Positions 1-10,300 of a DNA stretch of 64,000 nucleotides are shown in pieces; within the stretch, counting starts at the first letter, position 1, and the number at the start of each line of letters is the position of its first letter. The notes under the pieces were generated by a model, which saw nothing but the letters and a program-made list of their open reading frames with translations, did no database searches and was not told where the DNA came from. The stretch is from Noviherbaspirillum saxi (GTDB taxonomy: Bacteria; Pseudomonadota; Gammaproteobacteria; Burkholderiales; Burkholderiaceae_D): assembly GCF_003591035.1 (NCBI RefSeq), contig NZ_QYUO01000002.1, forward strand, positions 1 to 64,000, in the 5' to 3' direction. Position numbers and translations under genes: made by a program.

Positions 1-152
1 TGCTGCTGCCGTTCTCGGTGTTCTTTGCGATCCGCGATGCGGTCGCCAGCGTCGGCGACTACAAGGTCAATCCACCGCTCAACGCGCCGGCCACCGAAGC
101 GATCCTGAATGCGGTAGAAGCTGTGCAGGCCGCGCAAGCGGTCGGCGCATAG
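1..152 (+). CDS. xdhB: Xanthine dehydrogenase, molybdenum-binding subunit, C-terminal end (partial)
   Basis: An open frame enters from the left edge (codons begin at base 3) and stops with TAG at 150-152. About 49 residues are visible. They include FAIRDAV and LNAPATEAIL, which match the extreme C-terminus of the large molybdopterin-binding subunit of xanthine dehydrogenase, the enzyme that oxidises hypoxanthine and xanthine to urate. The next gene is the accessory factor xdhC and guaD follows, so this is a purine-catabolism cluster. The catalytic part lies outside the window. The assignment rests on the short tail plus the neighbours. Confidence 0.8.
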   Translation, partial: LLPFSVFFAIRDAVASVGDYKVNPPLNAPATEAILNAVEAVQAAQAVGA

Positions 153-174
153 GATGGCAAATGCGGGAACCCTC

Positions 175-1222
175 ATGAGCAACTGGCTTTCGGCAATCAA
201 CGCTTCCCTGAGCGAGGCAATGCCAGCGGTGCTGGTGACCGTGGCCGTGGTCGAAGGCTCCGGTCCGCGCGAACCGGCGCGAAGATGCTCGTCACCAGGG
301 ATGGCCAGTCCGACACGATAGGCGGCGGCCATCTCGAAATGCGGGCATGCGAAATCGCGCGCGAAATGCTAGCCCTGCCGGTAACCGTCCCGGCAGCGGT
401 AAGACGCGTCGGACGCTTTGCATTGGGTCCAAGCCTGGGGCAATGCTGCGGCGGCGTCGTGCATCTGTCGTTTGAACGAATCATGCCGGACGACGCTACG
501 TACTATGCGATGCTGGAGAAGCATTGGTCGGATCGCCAGGATTGCTGGCGTCTGATCCCGCTCGACGGAGTCGCGTCCAACGCATTAATCGATGACGCAG
601 GCAATTGCCTTGCCGGACTCATGCCTGCCCTGCCAGTCGAGATTGATCAGGAACGCCCCTGCCATGTCATGAAGGACGGCGCGGGCCATCGCTGGCTGAT
701 CGATCCTTGCCTGGCTTATCGTCCGCATCTCGTATTGTTTGGCGCCGGACATGTGGGCGCAGCGATCGTGCGTAGCCTGGCGGACATGCCCTGTCACGTA
801 ACCTGGGTCGATGAGCGCGAAGACATGTTCCCCGCCGTCGTGCCGGCAAATGTGAGGATCGAGGCTACCGATATGCCGGAAGCGGTGGTCGATGAAGTGC
901 CATCGGGCTCGACTTATCTGGTACTGACGCATTCGCATGCGCTCGATCAGCGTTTGTCCGAAGCCATCCTGCGCCGTTCCGACGCCGGATGGTTCGGGCT
1001 GATCGGCTCCAAGACCAAGCGCATGCAGTTCGAGCACCGGTTGCGCGACCGCGGCATACCGCAGGAGCGCATTGCCGGCATGGTATGTCCGATCGGTGTG
1101 CCCGCATCACGGGCAAGCAACCGGCTGTCATCGCAGCATCGGTATGCGCACAACTGCTGCAGGTATGGGAAGCGGAAGAGTGCGCGCAACAAGCGCTGCC
1201 GGAACGCCGCCTTTTTGCATGA
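175..1222 (+). CDS. xdhC: Xanthine dehydrogenase accessory protein XdhC, broken by two 1-base deletions
   Basis: XdhC inserts sulfurated molybdenum cofactor into xanthine dehydrogenase. The reading passes through three frames. It starts MSNWLSAINA at 175 (an in-frame ATG at 154 is an alternative), continues as MLVTRDGQSDTIGGGHLE, then the Rossmann-type LFGAGHVGAAIVRSL, and ends ITGKQPAVIAAS..LPERRLFA at 1222. A G appears lost near 272-275 (CCGG where CCGGG would keep frame, giving REPGAKML) and another near 1103-1106 (CCCG for CCCGG, giving GVPGITGK). With both restored, the product is about 350 residues, the usual family length. The GQCCGG segment around 440 is also typical. The deletions sit in G runs and recur in the next genes, so sequence error is more likely than gene death. 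Confidence 0.85.
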
Positions 1223-1318
1223 GGCGCTGCATTCTATTCCTGCTCTTCATGCGTACCCCGCTCGGCCAATAACACAGTAGCTATCGCGGCGACACGCTGC
1301 ACCAGAAAGAAGAACGCC

Positions 1319-2665
1319 ATGACCTCCAACAACACAACACCCAACTGCCAGGCCTATCGTGCGAGTATCCTGCATTTCACCGCCGACCCCGCATTTAACG
1401 ACAATGCCTATCACTGGCATGAAGACGGCTTGCTGGTGATCGCCGAAGGCCGCGTCTATGCTGCCGGTGACTATGCGCAGTTGCGCGGCACCCTGCCCGA
1501 GGGCGTACAGATCAACGACTACCGGGCAAGCTGATCGTTCCAGGTTTCATCGACACGCATATTCATTACCCGCAGACCGACATGATCGCGTCGCCCGCGC
1601 CCGGGCTGCTGCCATGGCTGGAAACCTATACCTTCCCGACCGAGCGCAAGTTCGCGGACGAAGGCACGCTGCCGAAGTGGCCAGCTTCTTTCTGGATGAA
1701 CTGCTACGCTGCGGGACGACGACCGCCATGGTTTATTGCACGGTGCATCCGTCGTCGGTCAATGCCTTCTTTACCGAAAGTGAAAAGCGCCAGCTGCGCA
1801 TGGTCGCCGGCAAGATCATGATGGATCGCAACTGTCCTGACTTCCTCAGCGATACGGCCGAAGGCGGCGCACGCGACAGTGAAGAACTGATCCGAAAATG
1901 GCACAAGCGCGGTCGCCAGCTGTATGCGATCACGCCGCGTTTTGCGCCCACGTCGACCGAAGCGCAGCTGCAGCTGGCAGGCGAGCTGGCGCAAACCTAT
2001 TCGGATACCTTTCTGCAAACCCACGTCGCGGAAAACACCGATGAAGTGGCCTGGGTCAAGTCGCTGTTTCCAAGTGCACGCAGCTACCTCGATGTCTACG
2101 ATCACTACGGCATGATGCGTCCGCGCGCGATGTATGCGCATTGCATCTGGCTCGACGACCATGACCGCGCCCGCATGCGCGAAACACAATCCGCTGCCTC
2201 GATCTGCCCGACCTCGAACCTGTTCCTCGGCAGCGGGCTGTTCGATTTCGCACGCGCCGACGCGGCGCAGGTGCCGCTGTCGCTCGCCACCGATGTGGGC
2301 GGCGGCACTTCCTTTTCCATGCTGCAGACCATGAATGAGGTATACAAGGTCGCGCGCATGGCGGCACTTATCTGCCGGCCTTGCGGATGTTCTATATGGC
2401 GACGCTGGGCAATGCGCGCAGCATGCAGCTCGAAGGCACAATCGGCAATTTCGCGCCTGGCGTCGAAGCGGATTTCGTGGTGCTCGATCCGCATGCGACT
2501 CCTCTGCTCGCGCGCCGCTCCACGCGCACCGAAAGCCTGGAAGAATTGCTGTTCGCGCTGGCCCTGCTTGGCGATGACCGCACGGTAGCGGCAACCTACA
2601 GTGGCGGCAGGCTGGTGCACGCACGCGGACGGCAACTGGCCGAGACGGAGCCGGTCAGTGCATGA
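1319..2665 (+). CDS. guaD: Guanine deaminase, broken by three 1-base deletions
   Basis: GuaD hydrolyses guanine to xanthine and ammonia, feeding the xanthine dehydrogenase encoded just upstream. The pieces are MTSNNTTPNC...INDYR (from 1319), then GKLIVPGFIDTHIHYPQTD with the amidohydrolase metal motif HIH, then AEVASFFLDELLRCGTTTAM through LATDVGGGTSFSML, then LRMFYMATLGNARSM to the stop at 2665. Frame is lost near 1525 (ACCGGGCAAG, one G short), near 1667-1672 (GAAGGCACGC, one base short) and near 2358 (ATGGCGGC for ATGGGCGGC). All three are -1 shifts. The repaired length of about 449 codons fits the family. The metal-site Asp of TDVGGG is present. Confidence 0.88.
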
Positions 2666-2750
2666 AGCAACAACAGGCATAAGACATTCAGCCTGAGATT
2701 CGGATTCGCATTTATCACTTGCATCACACAACACCACTAGAGGAGACTTC

Positions 2751-3844
2751 ATGCAATACAACAAACTAAAAAAGATGCTGCTTGCCACCGCGTTGGGTAG
2801 CGCGTTCGCGATTCCGGCGAGCGCACAGACCCAGTGTCACGTTCAGCGGCCTGGTCGATGTCTACGCCGGCTCGATCCGCAATGCGGGCGATGCCCGTTC
2901 GCGCTCGGTGGTCAACAGCGGCGGCATGACGACTTCGTGGTTCGGATTCAAGGGTTCGGAAGACTTGGGCGGCGGCCTGAAGGCCAACTTCCTGCTGACC
3001 AGCTTCATTCAGGCCGACACCGGCGTACAAGGCCGCTTCCCTGGCGACACCGCTGTTCTCGCGCGATGCCAACGTGGGACTGTCGGGCGACTTTGGCGCG
3101 ATATCGCTCGGACGCGAGTTGGCACCGCATTTTCTGCCGACCATCCTGTTCAACCCGTTCGGCGATTCGTATAGTTTATCGCCGCTGATTCTGCACGCGG
3201 ATGTGCCGCTCTTCAATGCTTCGGGCTGGACCAACTCCATCGTCGGCGATACCGGCTGGAGCAACTCCATCCGCTATCAGACTCCCAGTTTCGGCGGCTT
3301 GAAGGCAAACCTCCATTATCAGTTCGGCGAGATTGCCGGCAACAATGGCCGCAACAACATCGGTATCAATGCACTGTATTTCGCGGGCCCCCTGGCCTTG
3401 ACCGCGTTCTACCATAACGTTGAAATCAACAATCCGCTCAATGCACCGGCCGGCAATGTTCAACCCGGAGGAAACATCCCGCTGGCGACAGGCGCATTTG
3501 CTGCACGCCAGACTGCATGGATGGTGGGCGGCACTTATGACTTCAGCGTCGCCAAGGTGTACGCGACCTACGGTCAGACTTCACACAACATCGATCTGGA
3601 CGACGATACGCTGTCGCTGGGCGCAACCGTGCCGGCTGGTCGCGGCAAGGTGCAGCTTGCATGGGCACAGACCAAGCGCAGCGGCGTGGCATTCGGCGCG
3701 GACCAGAAACGCAATACCACCGCGGTCGGTTACGACTATGATCTGTCCAAGCGGACCGACCTGTATGCGATCTATATGAACGACCGCATCACCAGCCGCG
3801 AAAGCGGTAACAGCTTTGCGGTTGGCGTGCGCCATCGCTTCTAA
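2751..3844 (+). CDS. Gram-negative porin (OmpC-like, Burkholderiales type), broken by two 1-base insertions
   Basis: A trimeric general porin of the outer membrane is predicted. It has a signal peptide (MQYNKLKKMLLATALGSAFA, cleavage near ASA-QT), an N-terminal strand TFSGLVDVYAGSI, GSEDLGGGLKANF (typical of neisserial and Burkholderiales porins) and a C-terminal strand ending GVRHRF with terminal Phe, the Bam recognition signature. The mature reading jumps frame near 2830 (ACCCAGTG, one C too many) and near 3048-3052 (ACCGCTG, one base too many). Both are +1 shifts, opposite in sign to those in xdhC and guaD. Repaired length is about 363 residues. It may serve purine uptake given its neighbours, but that is inference. 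Confidence 0.88.
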
Positions 3845-3859
3845 CGCTACGCCATCAAT

Positions 3860-3890
3860 ACGGGATGGGCGCATGCTGCGTCCATCCCGT
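3860..3890 (+). terminator. Hairpin terminator after the porin gene
   Basis: ACGGGATGG and GCGCA pair with TGCGT and CCATCCCGT around a 3-nt loop, with a single G-T pair. The hairpin starts 15 bases after the porin stop. The following sequence (CAATCTTTCC) is only modestly T-rich. Confidence 0.6.
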
Positions 3891-3983
3891 CAATCTTTCC
3901 AATTACGACCCAAAGTATGGTTGAATAGCCGCCGCGGCAATGCCGTTTCGATCACCATACAATTCAATCTGGAAGGAAGGTTT

Positions 3984-4166
3984 ATGCCGACAATCAATGT
4001 GCAAATGTTTGAAGGACGTACCGTTGAACAGAAGCGCGCTTTCGCAAAAGCGGTCACCGAGGCAGCAGCTGCCACCCTGCAATGCAAGCCGGAATCGGTC
4101 GATATCGTTTTTCAGGATGTGAAGAAGGAAGATTGGGCTACCGGCGGCAAACTGTGGTGCGATTAA
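3984..4166 (+). CDS. 4-oxalocrotonate tautomerase family protein
   Basis: This 60-residue protein starts MPTINVQMFEGRTVEQKR. After removal of Met it exposes the N-terminal proline that acts as general base in the tautomerase superfamily. The following beta-alpha pattern and the ESVDIVFQDV strand fit the small 4-OT / DmpI type, which assembles as hexamers and interconverts enol and keto acids. A purine-rich stretch GGAAGGAAGG lies just upstream and decides the start. It stands alone between the porin and a secreted protein, so its physiological substrate cannot be inferred. Confidence 0.85.
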   Translation: MPTINVQMFEGRTVEQKRAFAKAVTEAAAATLQCKPESVDIVFQDVKKEDWATGGKLWCD

Positions 4167-4260
4167 TCCGTTAGTAGAAGCCTGCAGCCGCCTGATGCAT
4201 ACATGCAACCAGGACTAGCATAAATAATGCTGTTACAAAGAATCCCGGCAGGCGGCAACA

Positions 4261-4288
4261 CTTTGTCCTTTAATATAAGTAGACAAAG
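4261..4288 (+). promoter_or_regulatory. Inverted repeat spanning the leader and ribosome site of the secreted-protein gene
   Basis: CTTTGTC (4261-4267) and GACAAAG (4282-4288) are perfect 7-bp arms around TTAATATAAG. The right arm runs into the Shine-Dalgarno AAAGGAG a few bases before the ATG at 4298. It could be an operator overlapping a -10-like AATATA, or a hairpin that masks the ribosome site. No T-tract follows. Confidence 0.35.
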
Positions 4289-4297
4289 GAGTCAGGC

Positions 4298-4711
4298 ATG
4301 AAAAAGCGCATTTCTATCACCAGCGTCATCGGTATTGCCACTGTTGCAATCACCGCCTTGCTGGCCTTTAGTACCCCGGCCCATGCCGGCGGCAATGTCC
4401 AATGGTCGGTCTCGGTAGGAACACCGGTCTATACGCAGCCCGGCGTAGTCGTCTACCAGCAGCCGCAGCAATATATCTACGGCGCGCCGCCTTCGGCGTT
4501 TCCATCGCCACCGGTGTATTACCATCCGGCACCCACTTATTACGAAGCGCCTGCACCGGTCTATCAGGGTAGCCCGCCGCCAGTGATTTACTACCAACAG
4601 CAACCGCGGCCGCATCATCACCATTATCACGGCCATCGCAATTACGGTGATCACCACGGCGGCAACCGCCACCATCACGGACACGGAGAACGCGCGGCAC
4701 TGCGGCGCTGA
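4298..4711 (+). CDS. Secreted Pro/Tyr-rich protein with a histidine-rich tail
   Basis: The 137-residue product has a clear signal peptide (KKR, hydrophobic core, cleavage after PAHA near residue 30). The mature protein is low complexity: repeated Pro-Tyr-Gln segments (VVYQQPQQYIYG, PPVYYHPAP) to about residue 105, then a tail with about 14 His, including HHHHYHGH. Proline/tyrosine-rich periplasmic or envelope proteins of this sort are frequent in Burkholderiales but have no assigned function. The His tail could bind metal. AAAGGAG precedes the start. A hairpin at 4738-4763 separates it from the convergent tldD. Confidence 0.75.
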   Translation: MKKRISITSVIGIATVAITALLAFSTPAHAGGNVQWSVSVGTPVYTQPGVVVYQQPQQYIYGAPPSAFPSPPVYYHPAPTYYEAPAPVYQGSPPPVIYYQQQPRPHHHHYHGHRNYGDHHGGNRHHHGHGERAALRR

Positions 4712-4737
4712 ATATCTGTTGCACCCCGTCAGCGAAT

Positions 4738-4763
4738 TGGCCGGATAAGCGAAGATCCGGCCA
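4738..4763. terminator. Hairpin between convergent genes (secreted protein / tldD)
   Basis: TGGCCGGAT (4738-4746) pairs perfectly with ATCCGGCCA (4755-4763) around an 8-nt loop. It lies 27 bases after one stop codon and 20 bases from the other. There is no strong T-tract on either side, so its efficiency is uncertain. Confidence 0.55.
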
Positions 4764-4782
4764 CCTGCAAACCAGCCATTGC

Positions 4783-6243
4783 TCAGGCCGTACCGCCTAC
4801 CGTCATGCCATCGATGCGCAGCGTCGGCTGGCCGACACCGACCGGCACGCTTTGACCTTCCTTGCCGCACACGCCGATGCCGCTGTCGAGTGACATGTCG
4901 TTGCCGATCAGCGATACCCGATTGAGCACGTCGGGGCCATTGCCGATCAGGGTCGCGCCCTTGACCGGATAAGTCACCTTGCCATCCTCGATCATGTAAG
5001 CCTCGCTGGCCGAGAACACGAACTTGCCGTTCGTGATATCGACTTGCCCGCCGCCGAAATTCACTGCATACAAGCCGTTCTTGACCGACGCAATGATTTC
5101 CTGGGGGTCCTTGTCGCCGGCAAGCATGTAGGTATTGGTCATGCGGGGCATCGGCAGGTGGGCATATGATTCGCGCCGCGCATTGCCGGTCACCGGCATG
5201 TTCATCAGACGCGCATTCATGGTGTCCTGGATATAGCCTTTGAGGATGCCATCCTCGATCAGCGTGGTGCACTGGGTAGGATTGCCTTCATCGTCGACAT
5301 TGAGCGAACCGCGACGGTTGCTGATGGTACCGTCATCCACCACGGTGACTCCCTTGGCCGCAACCCGTTCACCGATACGGCCGGAGAAGGTGCTCGATCC
5401 CTTGCGGTTGAAGTCGCCTTCCAGTCCATGCCCGATCGCCTCATGCAGTAACACGCCCGGCCATCCAGGACCAAGCACCACGGTCATCGGACCGGCCGGT
5501 GCGGGACGCGCATCCAGGTTGACGAGCGCGGTAGCCACCGCATCGCTGGCGTATTTCTCGATCAGTTCGTCGGTGAAATAGCCGAAGTCGTAACGCCCGC
5601 CGCCGCCGCTGGAACCGACTTCACGACGGCCATTCTGTTCGGCAATCACGGTCACCGAAATGCGCACCAGCGGACGGATATCAGCAGCCAGCACGCCGTC
5701 GCTGCGCATGACCAGCACCACATCGTATTCGCCGGCCAGCCCCGCCATGACCTGCACCACGCGCGGGTCCTTGGCGCGTGCGATGCGCTCGATCTTTTCC
5801 AGCAGCTGCACCTTTTGCGTGGCGTCGAGCGAGGACAGCGGATCATGCGGAAGATAGAGCGAACGACCTCCTACCGGCTGGACCGACGATGCTACCTTGA
5901 CCTTGCCGGCGCCCTGCCGCGCGATGGTGCGCGTCGCGGCGGCTGCATCCAGCAGCGCGCTTTCGGAAATTTCATCGGAATAAGAGAATGCCGTCTTGTC
6001 GCCCGACACGGCACGCACGCCGACGCCCTGGTCTATCGAAAAGCTGCCGGTCTTGACGATGCCTTCTTCCAGGCTCCAGCCTTCATTCTTTGTGAACTGG
6101 AAATACAGGTCTGCGTAATCGACGCGATGGGTAAAAATCGCGTCCAGCGTTCTGGTCAGCTTGGCTTCATCCAGACCGAACGGCGTCAACAGGACGTCGC
6201 GCGCGATGGCAAGGGATTGCAGATTGGGTTCGAATAGCTTCAT
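4783..6243 (-). CDS. tldD: Metalloprotease TldD
   Basis: TldD pairs with TldE (PmbA) to form a heterodimeric zinc metalloprotease that degrades small unfolded peptides and matures microcin- and CcdA-type substrates. The 486-residue product has the HEAIGHGLEGD metal motif (HExxxH) near residue 267 and the downstream GGGQVD and NGPDVL segments of the family. I chose the ATG at 6243 (MKLFEPNLQ), which gives the usual 480-odd residues; a further in-frame ATG at 6264 adds seven. It is the last of three same-strand genes (yhdP, nitrilase, tldD), but palindrome 6318-6489 intervenes. The partner tldE is not in the window. Confidence 0.95.
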   Translation of the reverse strand: MKLFEPNLQSLAIARDVLLTPFGLDEAKLTRTLDAIFTHRVDYADLYFQFTKNEGWSLEEGIVKTGSFSIDQGVGVRAVSGDKTAFSYSDEISESALLDAAAATRTIARQGAGKVKVASSVQPVGGRSLYLPHDPLSSLDATQKVQLLEKIERIARAKDPRVVQVMAGLAGEYDVVLVMRSDGVLAADIRPLVRISVTVIAEQNGRREVGSSGGGGRYDFGYFTDELIEKYASDAVATALVNLDARPAPAGPMTVVLGPGWPGVLLHEAIGHGLEGDFNRKGSSTFSGRIGERVAAKGVTVVDDGTISNRRGSLNVDDEGNPTQCTTLIEDGILKGYIQDTMNARLMNMPVTGNARRESYAHLPMPRMTNTYMLAGDKDPQEIIASVKNGLYAVNFGGGQVDITNGKFVFSASEAYMIEDGKVTYPVKGATLIGNGPDVLNRVSLIGNDMSLDSGIGVCGKEGQSVPVGVGQPTLRIDGMTVGGTA

Positions 6244-6317
6244 GGTAAGGGTCTCTGCGCGCAAGCGCTGGCTGGAATCGAAATCAGATTGTAGAGCATC
6301 CGCACGCGCGCTGGCTT

Positions 6318-6489
6318 ATACCAATCCTGATCCACAACGCGACAAATGAAATCGATGGATTTTTTCGACTGGCAAGGCGCAGGAGGAGTCAATAGCGGGC
6401 TATTGACGACGAGTGCAACGCAGGCAGGCGGCTCGGCGCCCCCAGAAAAAGACGCGATTTCATGTCACGTTATGGATCAGGATTGGTAT
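6318..6489. repeat. Palindromic repeat, copy A (172 bp)
   Basis: This is an imperfect palindrome. The first 17 bases (ATACCAATCCTGATCCA) recur perfectly inverted at 6473-6489, and pairing continues for nearly 40 bases with a few changes. The centre is TCAATAGCGGGCTATTGA near 6389-6406, followed by CGACGAGTGCAACGC. The inner part (CGATGGATTTTTT, GGCAAGGCGC) is shared with copy B and the centre with copies B and C, while the outer arms are not. The right end supplies bases of the nitrilase stop codon. Confidence 0.85.
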
Positions 6490-7295
6490 TAAAGCCTGCG
6501 GTGCCGCAACGCGGGAAGGCTTTCGCGCACGCGCTGTAAACGGGCTGGATCGAGTTCGCCGATCACCACGCCCTCGCCTTCGGGCAGCACGTCCTTGACC
6601 TCGCCCCAAGGGTCGACCAGCATGCTGTGGCCCCAGGTGCGGCGTCCATTCGGATGTATGCCGCCTTGCGCAGCCGCCAGTACGTAGCACTGGTTTTCGA
6701 CGGCCCGCGCGCGCAGCAGGATTTCCCAGTGCGCGCGCCCGGTAGTGTAGGTAAACGCAGCTGGCATGACGATCAACGCGCAATCGCCCATCGCACGGTA
6801 CAACTCGGGGAAACGCAGGTCGTAACAAACCGAAAGGCCGACCTTGCCGAAGGGCGCATCGAACGCTATCACACGCTCGCCATGCACGATGGTGCGCGCT
6901 TCATCGTAAGATTCTTCGTCTTTGGTAAAGCTGAACAGATGGATCTTGTCGTAGCGGCTGACGCGTTCGCCCTGCGGGTTGTACACCATCAGGGTGTTAA
7001 GCACCTTGTTGTCTTCGGCGGCAACCATCGGCAAGGTGCCGCCGACCAGCCAGATGCGGTGTTCCTGTGCGAGTTGCGCCATGGCGTGCTGTATCGGTCC
7101 GCCGCTGTCCGGTTCGGCGTGGAGCAGCTTGTCGCTATCTTTCATTCCCATTACCGGCCAATACTCGGGCAACAGGATGAATTGCGCGCCTTGCTGCGCC
7201 GCCTCGGCAACCAGGCGGCTGGCGCTGGCCAGGTTTTGTTCCACCACGGGTGTGGAGACCATCTGGATAGCGGCGATCTTTACGGATTGCGTCAT
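6489..7295 (-). CDS. Carbon-nitrogen hydrolase (nitrilase superfamily, Nit1-like)
   Basis: The 268-residue enzyme carries the Glu-Lys-Cys triad of the nitrilase superfamily: Glu44 in LLPEYWP, Lys near 117 in YDKIHLF, and Cys near 156 in VCYDLRFPELYR. The sequence is closest in style to Nit1, the deaminated-glutathione amidase that repairs a transaminase side product. An omega-amidase role is possible. It lies 23 bases downstream of yhdP and is probably cotranscribed with it. Its TAA stop overlaps the end of palindrome A. Confidence 0.88.
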   Translation of the reverse strand: MTQSVKIAAIQMVSTPVVEQNLASASRLVAEAAQQGAQFILLPEYWPVMGMKDSDKLLHAEPDSGGPIQHAMAQLAQEHRIWLVGGTLPMVAAEDNKVLNTLMVYNPQGERVSRYDKIHLFSFTKDEESYDEARTIVHGERVIAFDAPFGKVGLSVCYDLRFPELYRAMGDCALIVMPAAFTYTTGRAHWEILLRARAVENQCYVLAAAQGGIHPNGRRTWGHSMLVDPWGEVKDVLPEGEGVVIGELDPARLQRVRESLPALRHRRL

Positions 7296-7318
7296 TGCGT
7301 CTCCTTAAGCGTTTAAGC

Positions 7319-10300
7319 TTAACCATTCGTTCCGAAACGATTGTTGGCCTCGCCAGTGGTTTCAGCGGGCTTGCGCAGCAGCTTGGTGACTAACGGATCC
7401 TTCCACGGACCCGTGACCTGGTACTCAAACGTAAATGCTTTCATCAGCGGCTCGCGCAGGAACAATTGCGCAAGGAAAGTGCCGACACCGATGACGGGGT
7501 TCACTGCCAGTCCGTAAACTACCGACGCCGCGCCGACGTTGATATCGGGAATTACAACCACATGCAGGTTTTGCGCTTCCTTGTCGATATCGGCGGTACC
7601 GTCGATCAACACCGTCGCGGCAACGCCACGCATCTTGAAATTATCTGTGCGCGCAATGCCTTGCGCAATGGTTGCCGTCGCATTGACGCCATCAAAGGCA
7701 AAACCTTCGGAAAACACGTCGCGGAAATCCAGCACCAGCCGACGTGGCAACGATTGCAGGCTGAGCACGCCGAGCAGCTTGGCGGCGCTCGGATCGACCT
7801 TCAGGAACTGGCCGGATGCCAGATCCAGCTGCAGGTCGCCGGTAAGCGTGGGAATATCCAGCGCAAAAGGAAGCCCCTTCCAGCTGATCTCGCCCTTCAT
7901 CTCGCCTTTGCCGCCGCGTAATACCTGCTGGAATCCGAAACGGTCAAGCAACCGCCCGGCATCCGCGATCTTGAGCGTGTAAGCCAGGCTGGACAAGCTT
8001 TCGCCATCTTTGCTGGTCCACTTGCCAGACGCGCTGAGTTCACCATCGGGATTGGCAATCGACAATTTGTTGATGCGCCATTCGCGTCCATTGGGTCCGC
8101 GTGCATTTTGCGCGGCAACCTCCAGGCTACCGAATTTCTTGCCAAACAGTTCGAAGTTTTCGGCAACGATGTCCAGCGCCGGCATCTGGGTCGTTGTGTT
8201 ATTTCCTTCGAGCAGTTCGGTGACGTCAGATGCCGCCGATTTGGGAATGATGAGCGATGCCAGCCGCGCCGTGACACGGCCCGAGCCCCGTCGGAAACGC
8301 GGCTCCATCCAGGTGACATAGCCCGAAGCCTGTTCCGAGTCGATGTTGGCTTGCCACTGTCCGTTTTGATGCGATGCGCCAACCACCACATTGTCGAGTT
8401 TGCGGCCAAGTACAATCAGTTCTGTCGCATTGGCGGCAAGCACTTCCGGATCCAGATATTGGGCAATGCCAAGTGCATCCGGCTGGTTTTGTTCCGCGTC
8501 CTGCCGATTGGCGGACACGACGGAAGTCAGCGCTCTTCGCCATGCATCGATATCCAGCGACTTCATGCTGGCATTGACGATGAGACCGCTGTCCGGCTGC
8601 GGAGGCGGTACATTGACGCCGATGCCACCGCGCAACACGCGCCATGCAGCATCCTTCTCGCTACCCTTTTGCCGCTCGTAGCGCGCAGCGATCGCGGTCC
8701 CCAGCGACAGCCTGATCTCGTCGCGCAACACCGACGCATCGGTAGACGGCAGGCCGGAAAGTTCGAAACGGAACGGCATGCTTTCATTCACGGCCTTGCG
8801 CAACGGCGCAGGGAAGTCCAGGCCGACGCCGACCAGATTGGCTTCAACCACCACTTCCGGTTGTTTGTTCTTGACGCGGATCGATGTGGTGTAACGCGTG
8901 GCGCCGGTGATGCGCTCTGCCGACCGCTGGGTGACCGGTGTCGCGTAGATCTTGCGCAAACCATCTGCGGACAGGCTGCCCTCGGCCTTGACCAGGGTTG
9001 TACCATCGCGTTGGGTGCCACCCGAAACAGTCGCTGGGCCGCCCAGGAAATTGGTCTTGATGCCGGCGAGATTGAATCCCTTCTCATGGAATTCAAGCTT
9101 TCCGGTCGTGCCGACCAGGGGCGGCATGATGTTGCGCAGCGTGACGTTATTGCCGGCGAAGTGCAGCCCTCCCTTGACCTTCGCTTCGTGCATATGATTC
9201 AAGGGCAGTTGCAGCGACAGTGACAGCTTTGCATTGCCGCTCGCCTTGGTCTCTTCGGTGAAATGCTCGATCCATCCGGCGACCGGACTGGCATTGGTAA
9301 AGTGCAGAAAATTCTGTAGCGGCCCGGCCGCTTCGCCGTCGACGCCTAGCATCATGTCATGCTGCGTCAGATCCGGAATCACCGCCTTGACATTCGAAAG
9401 CGTCGTGCCCGAACTCTTGGCGCTGGCGGCCACGATCTCCATGCGCGCGCGATCGAAGGCAATGGTGCCATTGATGTCTTCGATGATCGGCCACATGGGT
9501 GTCTTGCCGTCTTCGGCAAACAGCGATGGCGCATAGTTGAGCTTGCCGCCTTCGATTTTTCCAAGCACGCTGAATTCGCCGCGGGATTTGTCGCCGGCAC
9601 CGCGCCCGAACGGAAACTGGGACAGATCGCCTTTCAGTTTCAGGCGCACGTCCTTGACCACACCGCCGGCCAGCGCACCGGTCAGCCATTCATGCAAGGA
9701 CTTCGGAGTCTGGATCGGGAGATAGCGGCCGACTTGCCGCAACTCGATGCGATTGAGTTTGCCGACCAGGTCTATCGTACCGCTCGACTTGCCGGCCTGG
9801 CGGTTCAACGGCATCAGATGCTTGCCGCTGAAAGCGCCGGCAAGTTCGCCTTGCATGAAGTCGATCTTTTGCACGTCCAGCAGCAGCTTGCTGTTGTCCT
9901 GAAAGGCCCAGCTTGCCTGCATGTTGAAGCGCTCGAATGGAATCACCGGGTCGGTAAAGTAGCCCGGCGCATGCAAGGCCAGGTCGCTGGATACGAGGCT
10001 GAATGATCCGCCACGGTCATTGGCATCGACGCGACCGGTCAGGTTCTCGAAACCGGGGATCGCCGGTACCGCAGCCTGTGCCGGCGTTGTCGCTGTCTTA
10101 GGGCGCGCTTCGCGTGCCGCCTGCGGTTTGAGCGACAGTCCCGCAAACTCGCCTTTCACGTTGTAACCGGACACCTCCGGGTAAGCGCCCTGCCATTGCG
10201 CTGAAAAATCGCGCAGGATGCCGCGCGGCGCGAAATCGGCCAGCATCTGCCGCTGCTCCGCGGGGAGCGGCAGACGCTCGGCAAAATTTGCAGCGGTTTG

